A DNA stretch of 35,151 nt from Alphaproteobacteria bacterium. Lineage in GTDB: Bacteria; Pseudomonadota; Alphaproteobacteria; UBA6615. This document shows, piece after piece, positions 15,676-22,944 of the stretch; the stretch's first letter is position 1; every line of letters starts with the position of its first letter. Under the pieces are notes generated by a model. That model was not told where the DNA came from and ran no database searches. It worked only from the letters and a program-made list of their open reading frames with translations. Location of the stretch: NCBI GenBank assembly GCA_018666195.1, contig JABJAG010000204.1, positions 1-35,151 of the forward strand, written 5' to 3'. The position numbers and the translations under genes were made by a program.

Positions 15676-16284
15676 ATGGCGCGAAAGCTCGAAACGACTG
15701 TTCAGCGAGCGGGACTCCTGGCGTGGCTCTCTCGGCGGAGGTTGAAGGTACAAGGTGCGGTTGAAGCCCCGCCGTCGGAGCGACATCCTCCGCCAGTTCG
15801 GAATCTGCGGTCTTCTGACTTCACGCCAAAGAGCACCTGGACGCGATTCTGGGATCGTGTGAACAAACTTGTTCCCGAGAACGAAGATGAAAAGCTGGCG
15901 CGGGAGTTATCGTATTTCCGGGACGAGATTGCCCGTCTTCCCGATGACGCACGTGCGCAATATGACAGGAAGCTCGCGGTTGCGAAGCAGGCCGAGATGC
16001 AGGCCAGGATGGAAGACACCATTCGCGCCTGGCTGGTCGGTATAACCTTTCTGGTTCACCTTATTGTTGTGCCTTTGGCATTCCAGAATGCACCTCTGAT
16101 CGAGCTGATTGTTGTTGGCACGATTATCGTGAACTCGGTGGCATGGTGGTTAGCCACCCGCACCGACTGGGATACAAGTAGCCGGGTTGTTACCTTGTTG
16201 AAGTTTGTTGTTTTGCCGTCAGTCCTGCTGATGTTTGGTTTGTTCGGCGGGTACGCCTTTCGACAAGGCGCGGGCGTCTCCTAG
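15676..16284 (+). CDS. hypothetical three-helix membrane protein, MARKLE N-terminal module (copy 1)
   Basis: This predicts a 202-residue inner-membrane protein I do not recognise. The N-terminus MARKLETTVQRAGLLAWLSRR is almost the same as in the next gene. A hydrophilic Pro/Ser-rich linker (about 25-60) and a charged helical, possibly coiled-coil, region (about 68-115) follow. Three membrane helices lie at about 118-136, 141-160 and 171-195. No good Shine-Dalgarno precedes the ATG, and both copies share GGTGTT before ATG. It lies upstream of its partner in the same direction with a 37-base gap. Its position next to uppP suggests an envelope role but does not prove it. Confidence 0.7.
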   Translation: MARKLETTVQRAGLLAWLSRRRLKVQGAVEAPPSERHPPPVRNLRSSDFTPKSTWTRFWDRVNKLVPENEDEKLARELSYFRDEIARLPDDARAQYDRKLAVAKQAEMQARMEDTIRAWLVGITFLVHLIVVPLAFQNAPLIELIVVGTIIVNSVAWWLATRTDWDTSSRVVTLLKFVVLPSVLLMFGLFGGYAFRQGAGVS

Positions 16285-16321
16285 ACAGGCTCAAACTATT
16301 TAGTGATTGGGTCGTGGTGTT

Positions 16322-16753
16322 ATGGCGCGGAAGCTCGAAAGGACTGTTCAAAGAGCCGGGTTCGGAGCCTGGCTCTCGCGGCGCGTGACGGGCCTGTTTG
16401 GCAAAACACGAGCCGTGTTGCCTGCGCGCGAGCGCCGGTCTGTCGCAGTTGATCTACACACCGATCAATTGCGTGACTCCGCCGAAACCGAGGAAGAGAA
16501 TTCCGTATTGGGGTTCTATTTCAGTATGGTGTTTGTTGGCGCGCTCCTGTTTGGATACCTCGCCGGGACGGATAGCGTGTTGGCGAAAGGCGCGGCAGTT
16601 GTTGCCGTTTTTGCAAATCTTTCGGTGTTTGTTCTCTTGTTTCCGAAGGGCTGGGAGCGCGATTTGCGGTTCTCTGCGTTTCTTCTGTCGGTCGTCGCGC
16701 CGACGGCCTATGTGACGGCTTCACTATTCGGGTTTTTGCCCAAATTTGGGTAG
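16322..16753 (+). CDS. hypothetical three-helix membrane protein, MARKLE N-terminal module (copy 2)
   Basis: This predicts a 143-residue protein sharing MARKLExTVQRAGxxAWLSRR with copy 1. After this the sequence diverges: a basic stretch (KTRAVLPARERR), an acidic stretch (DSAETEEEN) and three membrane helices at about 61-82, 88-108 and 117-139. The overall plan matches copy 1 (shared amphipathic N-terminus, cytosolic linker, three helices), but the membrane parts are not obviously similar. I chose the ATG at 16322 rather than the track start because it aligns with copy 1 and has the same GGTGTT before it. Function unknown. Confidence 0.68.
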   Translation: MARKLERTVQRAGFGAWLSRRVTGLFGKTRAVLPARERRSVAVDLHTDQLRDSAETEEENSVLGFYFSMVFVGALLFGYLAGTDSVLAKGAAVVAVFANLSVFVLLFPKGWERDLRFSAFLLSVVAPTAYVTASLFGFLPKFG

Positions 16754-16822
16754 CCAACGCAAACATTGCTGGTTTTGACGCCGCGGCTGGGTTAACCGAT
16801 ACCCAAATACAGGGAGCAGACC

Positions 16823-17797
16823 ATGCCGAGTGAAACAGCCAACAATCCCCATGCATTGATCGATCCACAACAAGCAGAGGCTCTGGCGCGGAATGCCGAG
16901 ATCGTGGCCGACCTGGGCGGGCCGGGCGAAACGATCGCCGAGAATCGCGAACGTGCCGAAGCGGCACGAACCGTCTGGAATCAGGGGGGTCCGGTCATGG
17001 CCGTGAACGAAGCCCGAACGATTCCCGGTCCGTTTCGTGATGTGCCAGTGCAGTTCTACAAGCCCGACGATGAAGGCGATCTCCCGGTTTTTGTGTACCT
17101 ACATGGCGGCGGGTTCCGCATTGGCGGCCCGCGCACCAATGATTTGCAGATGCGGCAATTGGCCGACGACTGGCGCGGTGCGGTGATCAGCGCTGACTAT
17201 CTTCATGTGCCCGAACACACATTTCCCGATCCGGTTGATGAGATCGTTGCGGTGCTCGAATGGATTGCCGCGAACGGCGCCAAGTGGGGACTGGATGGAA
17301 CGCGCATCGCCGTGGGCGGTGCATCTGCCGGTGCCAGTGTGGCACTCGGGTCCGCACTTACGCTGCGGGACAAAGGACGCGGCGATTTGCTGCGCGCCGT
17401 GGCGTCGCTCTACGGGGTGCTCGATTATAATCTGGAATCAGACTCCATGAACGAATTGGGTGGCGGCGATTTCATGCTGACCAATGCCTATACCCAGATG
17501 GTCTATGACGGTTATGTCACCGACCCGGCGGATCGTGCGGACCCGCGTGCCTTTGCCATCCATGCTGACCCTGCCGGCCTTCCGCCTATTTTGATTGAGG
17601 CCGCCCAGCTCGACCCGATCCGGGATGATTCACTGAATTTTGCAAAGATGCTGACCGAGGCCGGTCATCCTCACGAGCTGGAAGTTTATGCCGGCGTGCT
17701 GCACGCCTATTTTGGATATTCCGGGGTCATTGATGAAGCCCGACGGAGTGTTGCCGATCTTGCGGTCTTTCTCGATAAGCATCTCGGAGGGCGCTGA
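16823..17797 (+). CDS. alpha/beta hydrolase fold-3 esterase (hormone-sensitive-lipase family)
   Basis: This is a 324-residue serine carboxylesterase of the HSL group. The oxyanion-hole motif is HGGGF (94-98), the nucleophile is Ser168 in GGASAG, the acid is probably Asp264 in AAQLDP and the base is His294 in GVLHAYFGYS. No signal peptide is seen, so it is cytoplasmic. The ATG follows CAGGGAGCAG. A weak TTGACG-17-GATACC promoter candidate is about 20 bases upstream of the start. The small membrane-peptide ORF begins two bases after its stop, and a short-acyl ester substrate is inferred from family only. Confidence 0.9.
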   Translation: MPSETANNPHALIDPQQAEALARNAEIVADLGGPGETIAENRERAEAARTVWNQGGPVMAVNEARTIPGPFRDVPVQFYKPDDEGDLPVFVYLHGGGFRIGGPRTNDLQMRQLADDWRGAVISADYLHVPEHTFPDPVDEIVAVLEWIAANGAKWGLDGTRIAVGGASAGASVALGSALTLRDKGRGDLLRAVASLYGVLDYNLESDSMNELGGGDFMLTNAYTQMVYDGYVTDPADRADPRAFAIHADPAGLPPILIEAAQLDPIRDDSLNFAKMLTEAGHPHELEVYAGVLHAYFGYSGVIDEARRSVADLAVFLDKHLGGR

Positions 17798-17799
17798 CC

Positions 17800-17967
17800 A
17801 TGGCTGTCGCGCTAGCTGCGTTCTTTGTGTCGATTGTTTTGATTTTTGTTGTGCCGCCGGTCGGAATTATTGCCCTGCCGTTGACCTTCATCTGGGTCAT
17901 CATTGCGTTTTGCGTAAGCATTCTGGGCTGGGGTTTCCGGGGTGGAAAGAGAAAGTCTGACGATTAG
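17800..17967 (+). CDS. small hydrophobic membrane protein (55 aa)
   Basis: This ORF is below the track cutoff. The ATG lies two bases after the esterase stop, with TCGGAGGGCG about 10 bases upstream as ribosome-binding site inside the end of the esterase gene. The product MAVALAAFFVSIVLIFVVPPVGIIALPLTFIWVIIAFCVSILGWGFRGGKRKSDD has two hydrophobic helices joined by a PP turn and a basic tail. It resembles small two-helix membrane proteins but I recognise no family. Its TAG overlaps the stop of the convergent deacetylase by two bases. Confidence 0.6.
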   Translation: MAVALAAFFVSIVLIFVVPPVGIIALPLTFIWVIIAFCVSILGWGFRGGKRKSDD

Positions 17968-18635
17968 GCTTCGAACGCCCGGAGCAGCATGAACGCTTCG
18001 GCGGCGATGCAACCGGCTTCACCTCCACGTATTGTTGCCAACGCCCGGACGCCGTCTTCGCTACGCGGAAACGGGTGGGGGGCAAACTCATCTCCATAGA
18101 GCGAGAGAGCAGTGACCTTGCCTTCGAGATGCTCCGTGATATCGACATAGTGGTTGGCCTGGAAGGCCTGAACACTTGGATCGATCCCAAAGCGGGTTTC
18201 CGACAAGGTTTCGTAGGCAAAAACCTGACGGATTGAGTTGTATCGGAACCACTTTGTGCAGGCAGCCGCCGCTTCGAATGTAATGCGATGGTCACTATGG
18301 CTGTCTGATGGGTGTGGCAGATATATCCGCTGGGGCGCGACCTCTGACATGATTTGGGAGAAACCTGTGACCAGTTCCGAACGGGGCAACTGATCGAGGT
18401 TTGCCGCTGTGAACCCAAGCCTGTGTATCTCCGAAAAACCATAATGGGCAGATACGGCCTGGATTGTTTTCTCACGATCCTCGATCTGAGCTACCGAATA
18501 GCCAGCGGATTCCTGCATGGTCGTCACGATGCACCAATGCACGTCATCTCCCTGGGCAATGTGGCGAAGCATCGTGCCGCCACACCCAAGGGTTTCATCA
18601 TCAGGGTGAGGGGCAACAACAAGGATTGTGCTCAT
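17964..18635 (-). CDS. PIG-L family deacetylase (LmbE-like)
   Basis: This is a 223-residue zinc-dependent deacetylase of the PIG-L/LmbE family, which removes N-acetyl groups from GlcNAc-type sugars or related conjugates. The zinc and catalytic motif is APHPDDETLGCGG (His10, Asp13) and the third-ligand region is HPSDSHSDH. Other conserved parts are ETL and the terminal AFMLLR. It overlaps the formyltransferase stop by four bases, so both are translated from one mRNA. This context suggests deacetylation followed by N-formylation of the same amino sugar. The stop codon overlaps the stop of the convergent small membrane-protein gene. Confidence 0.9.
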   Translation of the reverse strand: MSTILVVAPHPDDETLGCGGTMLRHIAQGDDVHWCIVTTMQESAGYSVAQIEDREKTIQAVSAHYGFSEIHRLGFTAANLDQLPRSELVTGFSQIMSEVAPQRIYLPHPSDSHSDHRITFEAAAACTKWFRYNSIRQVFAYETLSETRFGIDPSVQAFQANHYVDITEHLEGKVTALSLYGDEFAPHPFPRSEDGVRALATIRGGEAGCIAAEAFMLLRAFEA

Positions 18636-19516
18636 AGATAACGTCCTGCCTGCGGGAGTGTATCAAAGTCATGTTCGAGAATGCGGACGGCGCAGTCGCC
18701 GCATTTCACCAAAATTCCCGAGGACCCAGCTTCGAGAATTTTGCCGGGCTCCAGATTTTGTGAGGTCTCGGCGACAATTTCGACCTTGTGAATGACCACG
18801 TCACGTCCGTCCTGCTGGCAGGTTGCGCCGGGATACGGTGGTGCCAGTGCGCGCACCAGATTGCGAATATCCACAGCAGACATGCGCCAGTCTATCCGGC
18901 CGTCTTCGGCGCTGCGTTTGCGCCAGTTATTGCCAGTTTCGGGGTTCTGAGGTTTTGGGATCAGCGTGCCGTCGAGCAGTTTGGGAACGAATCTCTGCAA
19001 CTGAGCCGGGGCCATGTCTTGTAACCGTGCATAGAGCATTCCGGCGTCATCATCTTCGCCAATTGGCACGGGCTCTTGATCGACAATGGCGCCTGTATCT
19101 GCGCCTTCGTCCATGAGAAAAAATGTCGAGGCTGTTTGTGGGAGCCCACGAGCAAGGGCCCAGATAATTGGATGACGCCCGCGGTTGTGGGGCAGCGCAG
19201 CGGGGTGATAACCGATCACGCCGTTGGTCGGGATTTCAAGAATCTCCACCGGCAAAATCCGGTTCCATCCAACACAGAAGATCACGTCGGGCGCATATTT
19301 TCCGATCCAACGGGATAATTCATCGGTCCCGGTGTCATCAGCCTCAAGGCATGGCACGCGCATCGTTTCAGCTATGTCGGTCAAGGAAGTGAAATCGCTG
19401 CCATGAGGGGAACTGCTGCGGGTCACGATACCTGTGATCTCTATTCCCGACAGGTCTCTTAGTGTTGTCAGCACCGTACGGCTGAACAAAACCGATCCGA
19501 TAAAGACGACGCGCAT
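18632..19516 (-). CDS. formyltransferase family protein (sugar N-formyltransferase-like)
   Basis: This predicts a 294-residue protein with the fold of methionyl-tRNA/ArnA/sugar formyltransferases: an N10-formyl-THF-binding Rossmann domain (1-190) and a small Fmt-C-like domain (about 200-294). The active-site loop reads GVIGYHPAALPHNRGRHPIIWA and the aspartate loop DEGADTGAIV. His104 and Asp140 are in place, but the expected catalytic Asn two residues before the His is Gly102. It is short and divergent for a true Fmt. Gene order and the overlap with the PIG-L deacetylase point to an amino-sugar substrate. The ATG at 19516 is preferred over the track start by homology, with GGAAAC upstream. Confidence 0.82.
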   Translation of the reverse strand: MRVVFIGSVLFSRTVLTTLRDLSGIEITGIVTRSSSPHGSDFTSLTDIAETMRVPCLEADDTGTDELSRWIGKYAPDVIFCVGWNRILPVEILEIPTNGVIGYHPAALPHNRGRHPIIWALARGLPQTASTFFLMDEGADTGAIVDQEPVPIGEDDDAGMLYARLQDMAPAQLQRFVPKLLDGTLIPKPQNPETGNNWRKRSAEDGRIDWRMSAVDIRNLVRALAPPYPGATCQQDGRDVVIHKVEIVAETSQNLEPGKILEAGSSGILVKCGDCAVRILEHDFDTLPQAGRYL

Positions 19517-19679
19517 ATCGATGTTTCCGTTGGACGGGCCGACATGGTCCAGTCGTTGGGTTTGCAATTTTGCAAGTGTCACATTCTCACGATGACTGGC
19601 GATTCGGCACTTTGGCATTATGTGGATGTGTCCGAGGCGCTTCCCCTGAATCGTGGTGCTCGGTTAGGGTTCCGGCGAA

Positions 19680-20363
19680 ATGCGAACCCTCTATCATCTT
19701 TGGCTCTGCCCCTTTGCGCGCAAGGTTCGCATTGTGCTCGGCGAAAAGAAGCTTCCCTTCGAACTGGAGCTTGAAAAAGTCTGGGAGCGGCGGGACGAAT
19801 TTCTTGCGCTCAACCCGGCTGGCGAAGTTCCGGTGTTGATCGAAGCGGGTCTGGATGAGAACCCGCCATTGGTGATCGCCGAGTCCACGGCCATCTGTGA
19901 GTATCTCGAAGAGACAACACCGACCCCTGAATTGTTGGGTAACAACGCTCAGGAACGTGCAGAGATCAGACGGCTGACGGCTTGGTTCGATCTCAAGTTT
20001 CAGCGCGAGGTGACGGTCAACCTCGTGGATGAGAAGGTCAACAAACGTTTCCTCGGGCTCGGCGCACCGTCATCTTCTGCGATCCGTGCCGGGCATGCGA
20101 ATATCGCGACTCACCTGTCCTATATCGAGTTTTTGATAGAGCGACGGAATTGGCTTGGTGGCGAGAGCTTCTCCATGGCCGATATCGCCGCTGCGGCACA
20201 GATTTCCTCTGTCGACTATGTTGGAGACGTTCCGTGGGAATATTTTCCGGAAGCCAAATCCTGGTATGCGCGTGTGAAATCGAGACCCAGCATGCGACCC
20301 ATTCTGGCGGACCATATTCCGGGCATTCCGCCACCCAAGCACTACGCCAACCCGGATTTTTGA
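19680..20363 (+). CDS. glutathione S-transferase family protein
   Basis: This is a 227-residue GST-fold protein. The thioredoxin-like N-terminal domain (1-80) has LYHLWLCPFARKVRIVLGEK, with a catalytic-position CPF motif, then NPAGEVPVLIE (cis-Pro) and ESTAICEYLEE for glutathione gamma-glutamyl binding. An all-helical domain follows (about 95-225), with the FSMADIAAA N-capping box. It looks like the stand-alone bacterial GST often found beside an epoxyqueuosine reductase in alphaproteobacteria, but no such gene is here. The start ATG has only a weak ribosome-binding site. It is divergent from the formyltransferase and convergent with the TPR gene. Confidence 0.9.
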   Translation: MRTLYHLWLCPFARKVRIVLGEKKLPFELELEKVWERRDEFLALNPAGEVPVLIEAGLDENPPLVIAESTAICEYLEETTPTPELLGNNAQERAEIRRLTAWFDLKFQREVTVNLVDEKVNKRFLGLGAPSSSAIRAGHANIATHLSYIEFLIERRNWLGGESFSMADIAAAAQISSVDYVGDVPWEYFPEAKSWYARVKSRPSMRPILADHIPGIPPPKHYANPDF

Positions 20364-20382
20364 CCCGGGCGCGGCGGGCGGC

Positions 20383-21171
20383 TTATTCGACCTTCACGTC
20401 TATCTGTTCGAGGCCGCTGCGCGCTGCCTGAGCTGCGGGAGAATTGGGCGCAAGTGAAAGCACCTGAATCCAGACAGCTCGTGCATCGTCCAGGGCGCCA
20501 CTCTTGGCATAGAGCGCGCCGAGCTCAACAAGTGCATCGGGATGTTCGGGGGCGATATCGAGCACCCGGTCGATATCGTCTCGTGCCAGATCGTCGACAT
20601 TGATCAGGCGATAGGCCGCAGCCCGAAAGATGAAAGCGTCAACATGGCCGGGTGCGCGATCCAGAGCGGTGGAAAAATCATCAATGGCGTCCCAGAATTT
20701 CTGGCTCCGGGCCAGAACTTCGCCGCGATCGATCCAGAGCTCGGGATCGTTGCCATCGAGCTGCAGCGATTTGCTCAGGACTGTATGTGCCTGGTCCAGC
20801 TCGCGGAGTTGCAGCCAGACCCGGCCGGCCTGCCCCAGAACGGAAGCCCGCTCGGCATCCGAAGCCTCCGGCATTTTGTCGGCAAGCGCTTCGAGTCGTT
20901 TTGCCGCTTCATCAAGCTGTCCCATGTCGAACAAGGCGAGTGCGACACAATGCATTGCCGGCGGACCGCCGCCTTCATCACGCCACGCAATGGCTGCTTC
21001 AAAACCGACTTCGGTATCCTTCTGCGTTTCAAGGATACAGGTGCGGTAGGCCTCGGTCGTGGGCAGCTCGGACAATCGTGTCTGAGCATGCGCTGGTCCG
21101 AGTGTGACCACGGTGAACCCGAGCAGGGCCGCGACAAGCTTCGCGACGGGGATTGATGGACGGCGCAACAT
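20383..21171 (-). CDS. secreted tetratricopeptide-repeat protein
   Basis: This predicts a 262-residue periplasmic protein. The signal peptide is MLRRPSIPVAKLVAALLGFTVVTLGPAHAQT, with cleavage around AHA-Q. The mature part contains TPR-type helix pairs from about residue 70 to 250 (ALALFDMGQLDEAAKRLEAL, VWLQLRELDQAHTVLSKSLQLDGNDPELWIDRGEVLARSQKFWDAIDDFSTALDRAP, LVELGALYAKSGALDDARAVWIQVLSLAPNSPAA). TPRs mediate protein-protein contacts, and a binding partner is not evident from the neighbours. The gene is convergent with the GST gene and divergent from the epimerase. Confidence 0.85.
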   Translation of the reverse strand: MLRRPSIPVAKLVAALLGFTVVTLGPAHAQTRLSELPTTEAYRTCILETQKDTEVGFEAAIAWRDEGGGPPAMHCVALALFDMGQLDEAAKRLEALADKMPEASDAERASVLGQAGRVWLQLRELDQAHTVLSKSLQLDGNDPELWIDRGEVLARSQKFWDAIDDFSTALDRAPGHVDAFIFRAAAYRLINVDDLARDDIDRVLDIAPEHPDALVELGALYAKSGALDDARAVWIQVLSLAPNSPAAQAARSGLEQIDVKVE

Positions 21172-21250
21172 GCAGGCTCCTATTGTACAGGAAAGGGTCT
21201 AGCAGCGCGGTGGAGTCTGCGCAAAATCATGTCTGGGAGCGGGGCACAAA

Positions 21251-22123
21251 ATGTCTGCGAATGTTCTGTTTGTCTTTGGTCTTGGTTTCAGTGCGCGAAC
21301 CCTTGCAAAGCAGCTTCTGGCGCGGGGCTGGACGGTACGCGGAACCACGCGCAGTCCTGAGAAGGCTGAACTTTTGCGCGAATCCGGGATTGAGGCGTGT
21401 CTTTTTGATTCTGCCTCACCATTGGCGGATTTGGCTGTGCTTGATGGCGTGACCCATCTTTTGAGTTCCGCGCCTCCGGGGCCGGCTGGTGATCCGGTGC
21501 TCGATCTTCATGCCGCCGATATTGCCGCGCGCGCCAGACAAATTGTGTGGGCGGGTTATCTTTCAACGACCGGTGTTTATGGCGATAGGGGTGGTGACTG
21601 GGTCGATGAAAGCGCGACTCCAGACCCGGCGACGGAACGCGGTGCGCGGCGCGTTGCGGCAGAAGCAGGCTGGCGCGCGCTGGGTCGCGAACATGGATTG
21701 CCGATACACTTTTTCCGTCTTGCAGGGATCTATGGTTCGGGCCGCAATGCGCTCGAAACCGTACGGCAGGGGAAAGCACGTCGCATCATCAAGGAGGGTC
21801 AGGTCTTCAGCCGAACCCATGTGGAAGACATAGCGGCTGTTCTGGAGGCCTCTATCGCGCGGCCCGAACCGGGCGCGGCCTATAATGTTTGTGACGACGA
21901 TCCGGCCCCGCCGCAGGATGTTGTTCTGCATGCCTGCGAATTGCTGGGTGTTTCGCCGCCGCCAGAAATTCCAATTGCCGAAGCTGAGCTTTCTGCAATG
22001 GCGCGAAGTTTCTATGCGGAATCCAAGAAAGTCTCGAACGCACGCATCAAGCGGGAACTGGGCGTTGTTCTCAAATATCCGGATTATCGCGCCGGCCTGG
22101 CGGCGTTGCTTGCAGATAGCTGA
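21251..22123 (+). CDS. NAD(P)-dependent epimerase/dehydratase-like protein (YeeZ-type SDR)
   Basis: This is a 290-residue extended-SDR Rossmann protein. The N-terminal motif FVFGLGFSARTLAKQLLARGWTVRGTTR is a GxGxxA variant. YLSTTGVYGDRGGDWVDESA and FRLAGIYGSGRNALE are characteristic of the small SDR group that includes E. coli YeeZ, of unknown substrate. The Tyr-Lys catalytic pair is not in its usual form, so an oxidoreductase activity is uncertain. The ATG follows GGGAGCGGGG. The 3' end overlaps the convergent alpha/beta hydrolase by 40 bases. Confidence 0.85.
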   Translation: MSANVLFVFGLGFSARTLAKQLLARGWTVRGTTRSPEKAELLRESGIEACLFDSASPLADLAVLDGVTHLLSSAPPGPAGDPVLDLHAADIAARARQIVWAGYLSTTGVYGDRGGDWVDESATPDPATERGARRVAAEAGWRALGREHGLPIHFFRLAGIYGSGRNALETVRQGKARRIIKEGQVFSRTHVEDIAAVLEASIARPEPGAAYNVCDDDPAPPQDVVLHACELLGVSPPPEIPIAEAELSAMARSFYAESKKVSNARIKRELGVVLKYPDYRAGLAALLADS

Positions 22124-22923
22124 TCACAAAGTTGCGCCACCACATATGTCATCCGTTCTAAATCTGCCGGCTCTGACAGACGGTGGTCACCATCCTTGAT
22201 TATGTGCAGCTCGACATCCTGGGATGTCAGCGCATCCATAAGTTTCTGGGACTGGGTCCAGGGTACGTCCGGATCAGCGCTTCCGTGAAGCAAGCGCACC
22301 GGAATGTTGAGGGGCAAATCTCCGTTCAGGACAAGGTGGTTTCTGCCTTCTTCGAGAAGCTCACGGGTGATCACATAAGGGCCGCTGGCATATTGCGACG
22401 GCGCTTCAAACAGACCGGTCTCTTGGATTATTGCCAACGCCTCCGGGCCCAGCCGCGATGGCAAAAGATCCTGGGTGAAATCCGCCGCCGCGGCGATGGT
22501 GACCAATCCAGCTACGCGCTGATCACAGCTATGTTCTTCGAGTTCCTGCGCGATGCGGGTGGCGATCCATCCGCCCATCGAGGAACCAACCAGAACCAGA
22601 TCCTCTCCCATGCCGTCGACGGTTGAACCGACATGCCGGATGATGGAAATCGCGTCAGATAGCCAACGGCCAATCGTCCCATCACGGAACGCACCACCCG
22701 AGGCACCATAGCCAGAATAGTCGAGACGCAGAAAGCCACGACCGCTTTTCTGCGCCCAGGTCTCCAAAACGGTTGCCTTCTGGCCCGTCATGTCAGACAT
22801 AAAGCCACCAAGGAATACAACACCGGGTCCCGCATCGGGATACGTCGCTGCTGTGGCGCAGAAGGCCAGTTGAGTGCCATCCTCGGCCGTAATGAATTCA
22901 GGTGAGATGTTGTTGGGAACCAT
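22084..22923 (-). CDS. alpha/beta hydrolase (ABHD10-like serine hydrolase)
   Basis: This predicts a 279-residue cytoplasmic serine hydrolase. The nucleophile elbow is GSSMGGW with Ser115, the oxyanion region is VVFLGGFMSDMTGQKA, and LRLDYSGYGASGG is typical of the ABHD10-like branch. The acid is in HGSADPDVPW and the base in IKDGDHRLS. The track ORF extends 149 codons further upstream, but that part lies antisense to the glycosyltransferase and lacks homology. The ATG at 22923 is the best start, though I see no Shine-Dalgarno. Its start and the divergent GT4 start are only 21 bases apart. Confidence 0.85.
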   Translation of the reverse strand: MVPNNISPEFITAEDGTQLAFCATAATYPDAGPGVVFLGGFMSDMTGQKATVLETWAQKSGRGFLRLDYSGYGASGGAFRDGTIGRWLSDAISIIRHVGSTVDGMGEDLVLVGSSMGGWIATRIAQELEEHSCDQRVAGLVTIAAAADFTQDLLPSRLGPEALAIIQETGLFEAPSQYASGPYVITRELLEEGRNHLVLNGDLPLNIPVRLLHGSADPDVPWTQSQKLMDALTSQDVELHIIKDGDHRLSEPADLERMTYVVAQLCDQLSASNAARPAR

Positions 22924-22944
22924 CGGAACAGGAATGCAGACTTG

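Noticed and set aside
16775-16803. TTGACG-17-GATACC as a promoter for the HSL esterase
   Set aside because: The -10 matches the consensus at only three positions, so I mention it in the gene entry but do not list it as a feature.
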